Source: Solimicrobium sp043758755 (GTDB lineage Bacteria > Pseudomonadota > Gammaproteobacteria > Burkholderiales > Burkholderiaceae_D). Taken from it: a stretch of DNA of 64,000 nt. This document shows positions 51,221 to 59,685 of the stretch, piece after piece. Positions within the stretch are counted from its first letter, which is position 1. Each line of letters begins with the position of its first letter. Location of the stretch: positions 1 to 64,000 of the forward strand of contig JAYVMW010000062.1 of assembly GCA_043758755.1 (NCBI GenBank), written 5' to 3'. The position numbers were made by a program, and so were the translations under genes. Under the pieces are notes generated by a model. That model saw nothing but the letters and a program-made list of their open reading frames with translations, ran no database searches and was not told the origin of the DNA.

Positions 51221-53170
51221 TCAGACTAAAACAGTCACCGGCGCACGCCGGCCTGGAATCCGGATCTGATACTGCAGGCCTTTGCCAGGCTCGCTGTTGG
51301 CCTTGATGGTGCCAGCCAGCGGACCGTTGACCAGGTTGTACACGATATGGGTTCCCAACCCGCTGCCGCCCTGCCCGCGCTTGGTGGTAAAAAACGGTTC
51401 AAACAGTTTATCCAGCGACTCTTTCTCCATCCCCATTCCGTCGTCAGAAAATGTAATGTAGACCATCTTGTCTTCCTGTCTGGCGCTGATTTCAATATGC
51501 CCTTTGTTCAGACCGTCAAAGCCGTGTATGAGTGAATTGGTCAGCATGTTGGTCATTACCTGGGACAGCGCACCGGGATAGGTCTGCATGATGATACCGG
51601 TCGGGCAATCGATGTTGATGGCGATTTTCTTGCCCTTGAATTTGGGTTGCAACGAAAACAGCACTTCATCCAGATAGACCCGCAGATCAAATTCACGAAT
51701 ACTTTCCGAAGACTGGTCCACGGCCACCTGCTTGAAACTTCGTACCAGTGCCGCACCGCGCTGAGAGTTGGTGGTCATGATGCGCAGCGACTGGTCGAAA
51801 ATATCGACGAATTCCAGCAACCCGTCCTGGGTCAGCGCATCGGTTTCGAGCTGCTTCTTCAGCAGCGCGAGTTCTTCCACCATATGACTTGTGGCAGTCA
51901 CGCATATTCCCAGAGGTGTATTGATTTCATGCGCCACACCGGCCACCAGCGAGCCCAGCGAAGCCAGTTTTTCCTGACTGACCAGTTCGGCCTGCGCTGA
52001 ACGCAGGGTTTCGAGGGTCCGGTTCAGAATCAGGTTCTGCTGTTCCAGCTGAATCTTGGCATTGTGAATATCTTCGTCGGCGCGCATCCGGGCCAGCGCA
52101 ACTGAAACGTGGCTGGCCACGAAGGCGATCAAATCCAGATCGGACTCGGTATAAATCAGATCGGGTGAATAACTCTGGATAATAATTACGCCGTACAGAC
52201 GCTCATCGACGATCAGTGGCGCACCGATCCAGCTGTAACTGGCTATCTTGCCCAATACCTTGATCTCGCCGGTACTAATGAGTTCATCGAGCCTGGTGCG
52301 ATTGATCAGTTGCGCCTGGCGCTTTTTTACCACGTAAGATGTAATGCCGGCACCAAGCGGAAAACGGGTAATGGTATTGTTTTTGTTGGCTTCATCCAAA
52401 AAATATTCGATGCTGAATTCCTGATTTTCTTCGTGGTACAGGGCCACCATGAAATTTGGCACTTTGACCAGCTGACTGATAATGTCATGCAGGCGTTTGA
52501 ATTTTTTATCGTTTTCCGACGCCATCGCGGATAATTCGGCAATCTGATACAGCACGCGCTGCAGGGTCTCGGCCTTGCGCCGTTCTTCAATTTCACGCTC
52601 CAGCATGGCGGTACGCTCCACCACCGCCTGTTCCAGCCGGTCCACACTGATCATGCTTTGCAGCGCAACCGACACGTGCGAGGCGATCAAACCAAACAGG
52701 CCCTGGTCTTCTTCAGAATACAGGTACTTGCTGTCGTAACTCTGGATTACCATCGCCCCCAGAGTACAGCGCTGATGATCCAGCAGCGGGAAACCCATCC
52801 AGTGTTCAGCGCGTGAACCTCGGCCCCATTTCCGGTCGCGTGCGCGTGCTTCATCTTCGGCTGCAGTCAGAATGAAAGGCTGGCTGTTTAAAATAACCCA
52901 GGCAGTCGGTGATTCCTCCGGCGACTGGAGTTTGAAATCGACATTGGGATCCTGCGGCTCATCCACTTCGTCAACCTGATACACAAAGCGCACCGTGTTG
53001 TCAGCCTGATTGAACAACGCCACATAAAAATTGGCCGCATACATGATGCGGCCAATGTTTTCATGCACAGCTTTCAGAAACACTACTACATCACTGCACG
53101 AGGCCGAAATCTTGCTGATTTCAAGAACTACTTTTTGAACTTCTTCCAGTCGTTGCAAACGTGTATGCAT
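51221..53170 (-). CDS. Tandem-GAF sensor histidine kinase
   Basis: A 649-residue cytosolic kinase with two GAF domains (about 15-175 and 200-360). They are homologous to each other; each ends in LIASHVSVAL-like sequence preceded by VIQSYDSKYLYSEED or IIQSYSPDLIYTESD. A coiled coil follows, then HisKA with GVAHEINTPLG (His 414) and HATPase with NMLTNSLIHGF, DDGMGM and GSGLGTHIVYNLV. There are no membrane helices, so it senses a cytosolic or diffusible ligand. The GAF duplication is internal. It faces the HD-GYP regulator tail to tail, and the two probably form a two-component pair. Confidence 0.92.
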   Translation of the reverse strand: MHTRLQRLEEVQKVVLEISKISASCSDVVVFLKAVHENIGRIMYAANFYVALFNQADNTVRFVYQVDEVDEPQDPNVDFKLQSPEESPTAWVILNSQPFILTAAEDEARARDRKWGRGSRAEHWMGFPLLDHQRCTLGAMVIQSYDSKYLYSEEDQGLFGLIASHVSVALQSMISVDRLEQAVVERTAMLEREIEERRKAETLQRVLYQIAELSAMASENDKKFKRLHDIISQLVKVPNFMVALYHEENQEFSIEYFLDEANKNNTITRFPLGAGITSYVVKKRQAQLINRTRLDELISTGEIKVLGKIASYSWIGAPLIVDERLYGVIIIQSYSPDLIYTESDLDLIAFVASHVSVALARMRADEDIHNAKIQLEQQNLILNRTLETLRSAQAELVSQEKLASLGSLVAGVAHEINTPLGICVTATSHMVEELALLKKQLETDALTQDGLLEFVDIFDQSLRIMTTNSQRGAALVRSFKQVAVDQSSESIREFDLRVYLDEVLFSLQPKFKGKKIAINIDCPTGIIMQTYPGALSQVMTNMLTNSLIHGFDGLNKGHIEISARQEDKMVYITFSDDGMGMEKESLDKLFEPFFTTKRGQGGSGLGTHIVYNLVNGPLAGTIKANSEPGKGLQYQIRIPGRRAPVTVLV

Positions 53171-53274
53171 GGCGTGTCATCAGTAAAGGTTGGTTTTGGT
53201 GCAATTGCCAGGATATAAAATGGAAAAGTTTCTCGATTGCATTTATGCAGCATATCTTGCCTGCTGTGGGTTGT

Positions 53275-54249
53275 CTACGGCAATTCTTTACCAAGTTTGC
53301 GCTGACGTTCTTCACGCGGCGTAATGCCAAACTGGGTGCCAAAGGCGGTGGAGAAATGCGCGCCGGATGAGAAGCCGCACATCAGGCCGATCTGAACGAT
53401 GGAACTGTTTGATTCCAACAACAGCGCACGGGCTTTTTTCAGACGCAGTTCCAGATAATAGCGCGACGGCATGGTGCCCAGATATTGTTTGAATTGCCGC
53501 TCGAGCTGGCGGCGTGACAGGCCAACCAGCTGCGCGATATCGTCGGTGGAAAGCGTTTCTTCGATGTTGCTTTCCATGAGCGTCACAGCTTCACTGAGCT
53601 GCGGCTGCAGGACGCCGAAGCGGGTATGCAAGGCGATGCGCTGCCGCTCGTCACCACTGCGAACCCGTTCAACACACAGTGCTTCCATGATCTGGGCCTG
53701 CAGGTCGGCTCCGAACAGGGCGTGGATCAGTGTCAGGGCGAAGTCGATACTGGCCGTGCCGCCGCAACAGGTCAGGCAGGTACCGTCGAGCTCAAACAGA
53801 TTCGGCACCAGTATGGCCTGCTCGCCAACGTCATCGATATCAGCGTACAGCGCCCAGGGCAGGGCGGCGCGGATGCGGGCCAATTTTCCGGCGCAGGCCA
53901 GCCATAACACGGCGGCTCCGACGCCGCCCCAATAGCGCGCCTGCTGGCAGTACTGGGCCAGCTTCCTGATCTGTTCTGCGCCTGAATCACAGGCATCCGC
54001 GCTCTCCGCCACCAGCAGCGCCAGATGCATGCTTTTGCCTATCGGTGCCAGCGCGGACACATCCACCGGCAGAGTGACACGCTGCAGCGTGACGCAGAAT
54101 TTATCGGCACCCAACTGCTGCTCGAGCAGGCGCAGCGGGGTGAGCAGACCCGACAGTCCCAAACCGGAAGTTTCATTACCATTTTCAATATGCAGCACGG
54201 TGATGCATAGCGGTGTGTCTGTGAATTTCAGCGTTGCAAATGACGTCAT
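53275..54249 (-). CDS. GlxA-family AraC-type transcriptional regulator
   Basis: A 324-residue regulator. The N-terminal DJ-1/PfpI-like domain (about 10-190) includes WGGVGAAVLWLACAGKL and CCGGTASIDFALTLI. The C-terminal AraC-type double HTH (about 225-320) includes LSTDDIAQLVGLSRRQLERQF and IGLMCGFSSGAHFSTAFGTQF. It is the third gene, 7 bp after iorB on the same strand, so it is likely co-transcribed and may regulate the iorAB operon. The effector is unknown. Confidence 0.9.
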   Translation of the reverse strand: MTSFATLKFTDTPLCITVLHIENGNETSGLGLSGLLTPLRLLEQQLGADKFCVTLQRVTLPVDVSALAPIGKSMHLALLVAESADACDSGAEQIRKLAQYCQQARYWGGVGAAVLWLACAGKLARIRAALPWALYADIDDVGEQAILVPNLFELDGTCLTCCGGTASIDFALTLIHALFGADLQAQIMEALCVERVRSGDERQRIALHTRFGVLQPQLSEAVTLMESNIEETLSTDDIAQLVGLSRRQLERQFKQYLGTMPSRYYLELRLKKARALLLESNSSIVQIGLMCGFSSGAHFSTAFGTQFGITPREERQRKLGKELP

Positions 54250-54256
54250 AAAGTGT

Positions 54257-56479
54257 TCAGACTATTTCAAAAGGCAGCTTGCGCAATCGCTTGCCGGTCA
54301 CCTTGGCGATGGCGTTCGCATACGCCGGAGCCAGCGGCGGGAAACCCGGCTCACCCATGCCGGTCGGCGCATCAGTGGATGGCACGATTGCAACCTGCAC
54401 CGCAGGCATATCAGACATGCGCGCGACCGTGTAATCATTGAAATTCTGCTGCTGCACCACGCCATCCTTGAGCGTGATGGCCGAACCCGGCAGCGTGGTG
54501 CCCAGCGCCATGAGCGCTGCCCCCTGCACCTGCGCCTCCACCGACAGCGGATTGACCACCTGATTGCAGTGCACGCCGGCCCAGACCCGATGCAACTTCG
54601 GTACGCCTTTGCTCACCGACGCTTCCACCACGTAGGCCACCACCGAATCAAACGACTCATGCACAGCCACCCCGAAGGCGTGATCCTTGGGCAGTTTGGT
54701 TTTGCCGTAGCCGGAAATCTTGACAGCCAGGTCCAGTGCAGCAATATGGCGTGGATGCTCAGCGCCGAGCAGTTGTTTGCGGTACGCCACCGGATCACTG
54801 CCGGCCATGTGCGCCGCTTCATCAATCAGGGTTTCAATAACGAAGGCGGTATGGGTATTACCGACTGACCGATACCACAGCACCGGCACATTCGCATTGG
54901 CATTGTGTACCGAAATTTTGATGGGAATGTTGTAGGCGCCAAACAATCCTTCCACCATGGTTTCATCAACACCGTCTTTGACCATCATTTTTTCAAACGG
55001 CGTGCCGGTGATGATGGATTGGCCGACCACGGTATGATCCCAGGCCAGCATCTTGCCGTGCTGATCAAAGCCGATCACGGCGCGGTGCACATGTGAGGGG
55101 CGATAGTAGCCGCCGCGGATATCATCTTCCCGGCTCCACATCACCTTCACCGCTCCGGTTTTGCCGAGTTCCCGCCAGGCTTTGGCAACGTGTGCGGCTT
55201 CCACCAGATAATCGGAAGTCGGCACGCCGCGCCGTCCGAAGCCGCCGCCGGCGGTCATGGTGTTGAGTGTAACCTGCTCCTGTTTCAAACCCAGTGTTCT
55301 GGCGATGGCACCCTGATCGATGGTTTGAAATTGCGAACCGGCCCAGACCCGCGCCGCGCTGTCGGTGTAGTCGATGACGCAGTTCAGGGGTTCCATGGGT
55401 GAGTGTGCCAGATACGGAAATTCATATTCGGCTTCGATCTTTTTGGCTGCTGTTGCCAGCGCCGAGACGTCCGCTTTGCGCGCTACCGTGCCCGGTGTTT
55501 TGGCCATTGCTTTAAAGTCGCTGAGCTGCTTTTCGGAGTCAAGTTTGTCGACATTGGCGCTGTTCCACTGCACCAGCAGTGCATCTCTGCCGAGCTTGGC
55601 TGGCCAGTAGCCGTCGGCCACTACCGCCACGCCTGAGCCGCCCCGGTCGGTTGCCACCTTGAACACTGCAATCACACCCGGCACAGCCAATGCCTTGCCG
55701 GCATCAAAGCTGGCAACCGTACCGCCAAACACGGGCGCTCTGGCCACCAGCGCGACTTTGGCGTTGGGCGGTTTGAAATCCATCCCAAACTGTTGCGTAC
55801 CGTTCGATTTGGCACGACTGTCAGTCCGCAGAGTTGGTTTGCCGATTAGGGTAAACTGCCCCGGCTTTTTCAGCTCTACATTTTCCGGTACCGGCAACTG
55901 CATGGCGGCCTCGGCCAGCTCACCAAAGGTGGCGCTGTAACCGAGAGGGCCGAACACCTTGCCGTTGGCAGCGTGGCATTCCGCCACCGTCACCTGCCAC
56001 TTTTGCGCCGCAGCCGTAATGAGCATCATGCGTGCTGCTGCGCCGATTTCGCGATATTGAATGTAGGAATTTTTAATGGAGGAAGAACCGCCCGTCATCT
56101 GGATGCCGAATACCGGGTCCTTGAAAATCAGATCGGCCGGCGCCAGTTCAGCGCGCATCTGCGCGAATTCCGCACCGAGTTCTTCGGCGATCAGCATTGG
56201 CATGCCGGTGGCGACGCCCTGACCGAATTCAAGCCGGTTGATGGCCACCGTAACGGTATTGTCCGGAGCAATGCGCAAAAATGCATTGGGCGTGATGACT
56301 TTTTTTGCATCGGCCGCGCGCGCCATTTTTTGGCCGCCCGGAACAAAAAATCCCAGTATCAGACCGGCCCCGGCTACGCTGCCTGCCTTCAGGAAATTTC
56401 GGCGTGTCAGCGCCGGTGTTACCTGTGTCTGCAGAGATTCATTAATGTGTTGCAGAGTATTTATCCAATCGTTACGCAT
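54257..56479 (-). CDS. Molybdopterin-binding large subunit of xanthine-oxidase-family hydroxylase (IorB-like)
   Basis: A 740-residue protein of the isoquinoline 1-oxidoreductase beta / aldehyde oxidoreductase type. The N-terminus carries a twin-arginine signal TRRNFLKAG (RR at 26-27) with a hydrophobic stretch to about 48, so it should be exported folded with cofactor. Moco-binding blocks include EFGQGVATGMPMLIAEELG, GGGFGRRG and VMWSREDDIRGG. The catalytic Glu lies in GMGEPGFPPLAPA near the C-terminus. RBS AAGGAG precedes the ATG. No XdhC-type maturation factor or cytochrome gene is adjacent. Substrate unknown; aldehydes or N-heterocycles are the usual range. Confidence 0.9.
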   Translation of the reverse strand: MRNDWINTLQHINESLQTQVTPALTRRNFLKAGSVAGAGLILGFFVPGGQKMARAADAKKVITPNAFLRIAPDNTVTVAINRLEFGQGVATGMPMLIAEELGAEFAQMRAELAPADLIFKDPVFGIQMTGGSSSIKNSYIQYREIGAAARMMLITAAAQKWQVTVAECHAANGKVFGPLGYSATFGELAEAAMQLPVPENVELKKPGQFTLIGKPTLRTDSRAKSNGTQQFGMDFKPPNAKVALVARAPVFGGTVASFDAGKALAVPGVIAVFKVATDRGGSGVAVVADGYWPAKLGRDALLVQWNSANVDKLDSEKQLSDFKAMAKTPGTVARKADVSALATAAKKIEAEYEFPYLAHSPMEPLNCVIDYTDSAARVWAGSQFQTIDQGAIARTLGLKQEQVTLNTMTAGGGFGRRGVPTSDYLVEAAHVAKAWRELGKTGAVKVMWSREDDIRGGYYRPSHVHRAVIGFDQHGKMLAWDHTVVGQSIITGTPFEKMMVKDGVDETMVEGLFGAYNIPIKISVHNANANVPVLWYRSVGNTHTAFVIETLIDEAAHMAGSDPVAYRKQLLGAEHPRHIAALDLAVKISGYGKTKLPKDHAFGVAVHESFDSVVAYVVEASVSKGVPKLHRVWAGVHCNQVVNPLSVEAQVQGAALMALGTTLPGSAITLKDGVVQQQNFNDYTVARMSDMPAVQVAIVPSTDAPTGMGEPGFPPLAPAYANAIAKVTGKRLRKLPFEIV

Positions 56480-56531
56480 GGCGACTCCTTCATGAGCGTT
56501 GCATTGATTTTCAAAAGAAACGGGATAATGA

Positions 56532-56990
56532 TCAGGTCAAACTGGCCGAAGCATCCTTGATCGCTGCGCGTATGCGCTGATAAGTTCCGCAGCGACAGAT
56601 GTTGCCATTCATTGCAGCATCAATATCGGCGTCACTTGGTTTTTTATTGGTTTTTAACAGGGCTGTTGCGCTCATGACCTGACCGCTCTGGCAATAACCG
56701 CATTGCGGCACATCGTGCTTCACCCACGCGTCCTGCACTGCCTTGCCGACCGGATCTGACTCCATGGCTTCGATAGTGGTGATTTTTTTGCCGGCGACAC
56801 TGGAAATCGGGGTAACACAGGAACGAATCGGCTTCCCATCCAGATGCACCGTGCAGGCACCGCACAGCGCTGCGCCGCAGCCGAATTTGGTACCGGTCAT
56901 GTTCAAGGTGTCACGCAGGGCCCACAACACCGGTGTGGTGGGATCAAGGTCGAGCTGCTGGTCATGCCCGTTGATATTGAGTGTAATCAT
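56532..56990 (-). CDS. 2x[2Fe-2S] small subunit of molybdenum hydroxylase (IorA-like)
   Basis: A 152-residue electron-transfer subunit from the ATG at 56990, which has GGAGA upstream; a further 62 codons are open but outside the family. The plant-ferredoxin-like cluster has Cys 38, 43, 46 and 58 (FGCGAALCGACTVHLDG). The second cluster has Cys 97, 100, 132 and 134 (CGYCQSG ... CRCGTY). This is the standard small subunit of two-component enzymes that lack the FAD subunit. Operon order iorA, iorB (52 bp), glxA-type regulator (7 bp). It has no signal and would be co-exported with the TAT-tagged large subunit. Confidence 0.94.
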   Translation of the reverse strand: MITLNINGHDQQLDLDPTTPVLWALRDTLNMTGTKFGCGAALCGACTVHLDGKPIRSCVTPISSVAGKKITTIEAMESDPVGKAVQDAWVKHDVPQCGYCQSGQVMSATALLKTNKKPSDADIDAAMNGNICRCGTYQRIRAAIKDASASLT

Positions 56991-57126
56991 GTAAGTCTCC
57001 TGAGAATGTTCAGCAAACAGGGGGGTCTGCCGGGTTTTGTCTCGTTTTAGCAGATCGGTCAGTTTATACAACAAATTACGCCACGTCGTGGAAGGCGATT
57101 CTACTCGCTTCGGAAAAAAATGGCGC

Positions 57127-57912
57127 TTACAGACCAGCCAGTCTGCGCAAAACCAGCGCGGCAGCCTGCATGCCAAAGCTGGCAGTCACTACCATGACGG
57201 AGCCAAAGCCGGCGCAGTTCAGCCCGGTAATCCCTTCATCTTCATCGTCTGGCTTGTCTTCAATACTGCAGCCCGGCTCGGGAAATTTGAGCGGCTCCAT
57301 CGAAAACACCGCATCAATGCCGAACTTGTTTTTGGTCCCGCGTGGGAAACCATAATTCTGACGCAGGCGCTTTCTGACCAGTGACAGCAGCGGTTCCTGC
57401 TCGGTGCGACACAGATCGCGGATTTCAATTTTGCCCGGATCAATCTGGCCGCCGGCACCGCCTATTGTGACCACAGGTATTGCTTCGGCACGGCAGAAGG
57501 CCAGCAGCGCGGTCTTGGCCTTGACGCTGTCGATGGCATCGATCACATAGTCAAACCGTGGTGCCTTGATCAGTTCATTCAGATTGTCCGGCGTAATGAA
57601 CTCTTCGACCTGAACCACTTCACAGCGCGGGTTGATCTGGGCAATCCGTTCCGCCAGCGCGCTAACCTTGGCCTTGCCGAGCGTGTCGGTGAGCGCCTGG
57701 ATCTGGCGGTTGATATTCGATTCAGCCACATTGTCCAGGTCGATCAGGGTCAGTTTGCCGATTGCGCTGCGCGCCAAGGCTTCCACAATCCAGGACCCGA
57801 CTCCCCCCACCCCGACCACGCATACATGCGCGGCCTGAAACCGGGCCAGTCCGGCCTGCCCGTACAGACGGGCAATACCGCCGAAGCGTCGCTCAAAATC
57901 CATGGATTCCAT
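57127..57912 (-). CDS. tcdA: tRNA threonylcarbamoyladenosine dehydratase
   Basis: A 261-residue E1-like (ThiF/MoeB-fold) enzyme that cyclises t6A to ct6A at position 37 of ANN-decoding tRNAs. The N-terminus FERRFGGIARLYG (about 5-17) is typical. The ATP motif VVGVGGVGSWIVEALARS (about 32-49), LIDLDNVAESNINRQ and DAIDSVKAK follow. The second half, with RTEQEPLLSLVRKRLR, has no Zn-binding Cys pairs, as expected for TcdA. It is on minus, divergent from pdxH. Confidence 0.93.
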   Translation of the reverse strand: MESMDFERRFGGIARLYGQAGLARFQAAHVCVVGVGGVGSWIVEALARSAIGKLTLIDLDNVAESNINRQIQALTDTLGKAKVSALAERIAQINPRCEVVQVEEFITPDNLNELIKAPRFDYVIDAIDSVKAKTALLAFCRAEAIPVVTIGGAGGQIDPGKIEIRDLCRTEQEPLLSLVRKRLRQNYGFPRGTKNKFGIDAVFSMEPLKFPEPGCSIEDKPDDEDEGITGLNCAGFGSVMVVTASFGMQAAALVLRRLAGL

Positions 57913-58039
57913 ACGGGATACTTTAAAATAGTTGCTGGAGCGCTATTTTAGCCCGAATCTGCAGGGTTATTGAGGCGTAACAAGCTATTTGGAACAGATT
58001 GCGCTATCTTCAGTCCATCAATGAAAAACGGGAAACAGC

Positions 58040-58675
58040 ATGACCATCTCACACATACGCAAGGATTATCAGCACGCCAGCCTGTCCGAACAGGACGTTG
58101 ATGCAGATCCGATCAAACAGTTCAACCACTGGTTTCAGGAAGCGCTGATTGCCAAAGTTCCGGAAGTCAACGCCATGAGTTTATCCACGGTCAACCAGGA
58201 GGGACGGCCCAGTTCACGGATTGTGCTGCTCAAGGATATGGATGAACGCGGCTTTACCTGGTTTACCCATTACAGCAGCCACAAAGGTGTGGAACTGTCG
58301 GGACGCCCGTATGCCGCGCTGCTGTTTTTCTGGTCAGAACTGGAACGCCAGGTACGCATTGAAGGTCATGTGGAAAAAATCAGTGACGAAGAGAACGACT
58401 TCTATTTCCACAGCCGGCCGCTGGCCAGTCAGCATGGCGCGCTGGCATCACAGCAAAGTCAGCCCATCGCCAGCCGCGATGTACTTGAGGAACGCGTCAA
58501 GGAAATTGCCAAACAGTATGGCGACCACGTACCACGTCCGGCACACTGGGGCGGCTACCGTCTGATTCCGGACTATCTGGAATTCTGGCAGGGTCGTCCT
58601 TCGCGCCTGCACGACCGCATCGTCTTTGAGAAGAATGCGGGTGGCGTTTGGGAAAGAAGCCGGCTGCAACCCTGA
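58040..58675 (+). CDS. pdxH: Pyridoxamine/pyridoxine 5'-phosphate oxidase
   Basis: The FMN enzyme that forms PLP from PNP or PMP. The 211-residue protein starts IRKDYQHASLSEQD (family signature) and has SSRIVLLKDMDERGFTWFTHYSSHKG with FMN contacts. The C-terminal signature is GGYRLIPDYLEFWQGRPSRLHDR. PdxA and Dxs, also in this window, act upstream in the same vitamin B6 route, and YggS binds the product. It converges on the 61-residue ORF with 6 bp between stops. Confidence 0.96.
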   Translation: MTISHIRKDYQHASLSEQDVDADPIKQFNHWFQEALIAKVPEVNAMSLSTVNQEGRPSSRIVLLKDMDERGFTWFTHYSSHKGVELSGRPYAALLFFWSELERQVRIEGHVEKISDEENDFYFHSRPLASQHGALASQQSQPIASRDVLEERVKEIAKQYGDHVPRPAHWGGYRLIPDYLEFWQGRPSRLHDRIVFEKNAGGVWERSRLQP

Positions 58676-58681
58676 TTGGAC

Positions 58682-58867
58682 TTAGAGCTCCTTGCTGCGC
58701 GGCTCCCGGCTGCGTCTGAACAGTCGTCTTTGCACCTTTAACCGTTTTATCTGGTTGCGCGACTGGACTTCCTGCAGTAGCGCCAGTTCCTGCTCGTGGC
58801 CCAGCTCCTCAGACAAAGCGGCGACGATTCTGGTTGCCTCGCGCATTTTTTCATCGATGTTTTTCAT
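58682..58867 (-). CDS. Small hypothetical protein (61 residues)
   Basis: A 61-residue, charged and helix-prone protein. The N-terminal half is acidic/amphipathic (EKMREATRIVAALSEELGHE) and the C-terminus strongly basic (about 40-61, R and K rich: KRLKVQRRLFRRSREPRSKEL). There is no signal, membrane helix or recognised domain. A strong AAGGAG box lies 5 bp before the ATG (58867), and an AT-rich 225-bp upstream region can hold its promoter, which supports a real gene. A nucleic-acid or ribosome-binding role would fit the basic tail but is speculation. Confidence 0.55.
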   Translation of the reverse strand: MKNIDEKMREATRIVAALSEELGHEQELALLQEVQSRNQIKRLKVQRRLFRRSREPRSKEL

Positions 58868-59092
58868 GATGCTCCTTTCGGATTCAGATTGCCCTTCATA
58901 AAGATTATCAAATTATATATTCAACTACTTAATAAAAGTACACTCTGATGCGTTTGCCACACATTCCCGGATTCATGCTGGCATTCCGGAAAAGTTTCGA
59001 TTTATTAATTTACGACCAGTCCAAACCCGATAAAATAACCGCTACGTAGTTACCCCTCGCAGTTACCCCATATATTCATCAGAAAGATTTCA

Positions 59093-59671
59093 ATGATTGG
59101 TCGCATAGCCGGTGTGTTACTGGAAAAAAATCCCCCCCAGATCCTGGTTGACTGCAACGGAGTAGGCTACGAAATTGATGTGCCGATGAGCACCTTTTAC
59201 AATCTGCCGGGCCTGGGCGAAAAAGTGGTATTGCACACCCATCTGGCCATCCGTGAAGATGCCCATGTGCTGTTCGGATTTGCCAATCATGAAGAACGCG
59301 CCACCTTTAAACAGTTAATCAAAATCAGTGGCATCGGTGCACGAACGGCGCTGTCGATCCTGTCAGGCATGACGGTGGCCGATCTGGCACAGGCGATCAC
59401 GCTGCAGGAAGCCGGACGGCTGATCAAGGTGCCGGGTATCGGCAAAAAAACCGCCGAACGACTGCTGCTGGAACTCAAAGGCAAGCTCGGCGCCGATCTG
59501 GGACACACGGGTGGTGCCCCTGCCATGCCGGATGCGTCCAGCGATATTCTGAATGCCCTGATTGCACTGGGCTATTCGGACAAGGAGTCGCTCATGGCGC
59601 TGAAACTGTTGCCCAGAGACTGTGGCGTTTCAGAAGGTATCAAACTGGCGTTGAAGTCGCTCTCTAAATAA
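59093..59671 (+). CDS. ruvA: Holliday junction DNA helicase subunit RuvA
   Basis: RuvA binds the four-way junction and loads RuvB. The 192-residue protein has the OB-fold start MIGRIAGVLLEKNPPQILVD. Tandem helix-hairpin-helix motifs follow in FKQLIKISGIGARTALSIL and LIKVPGIGKKTAERLLLEL. The C-terminal RuvB-contacting domain (about 145-192) has ALIALGYSDKE. The upstream 225 bp carry no obvious LexA-type box. It lies 14 bp before ruvB. Confidence 0.97.
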   Translation: MIGRIAGVLLEKNPPQILVDCNGVGYEIDVPMSTFYNLPGLGEKVVLHTHLAIREDAHVLFGFANHEERATFKQLIKISGIGARTALSILSGMTVADLAQAITLQEAGRLIKVPGIGKKTAERLLLELKGKLGADLGHTGGAPAMPDASSDILNALIALGYSDKESLMALKLLPRDCGVSEGIKLALKSLSK

Positions 59672-59685
59672 AGCACACTGAATCC

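Noticed and set aside
58868..59092. SOS (LexA) box upstream of ruvA
   Set aside because: No CTGT-N8-ACAG-like palindrome is present; only a weak TACTT/AAGTA symmetry that does not fit the consensus.
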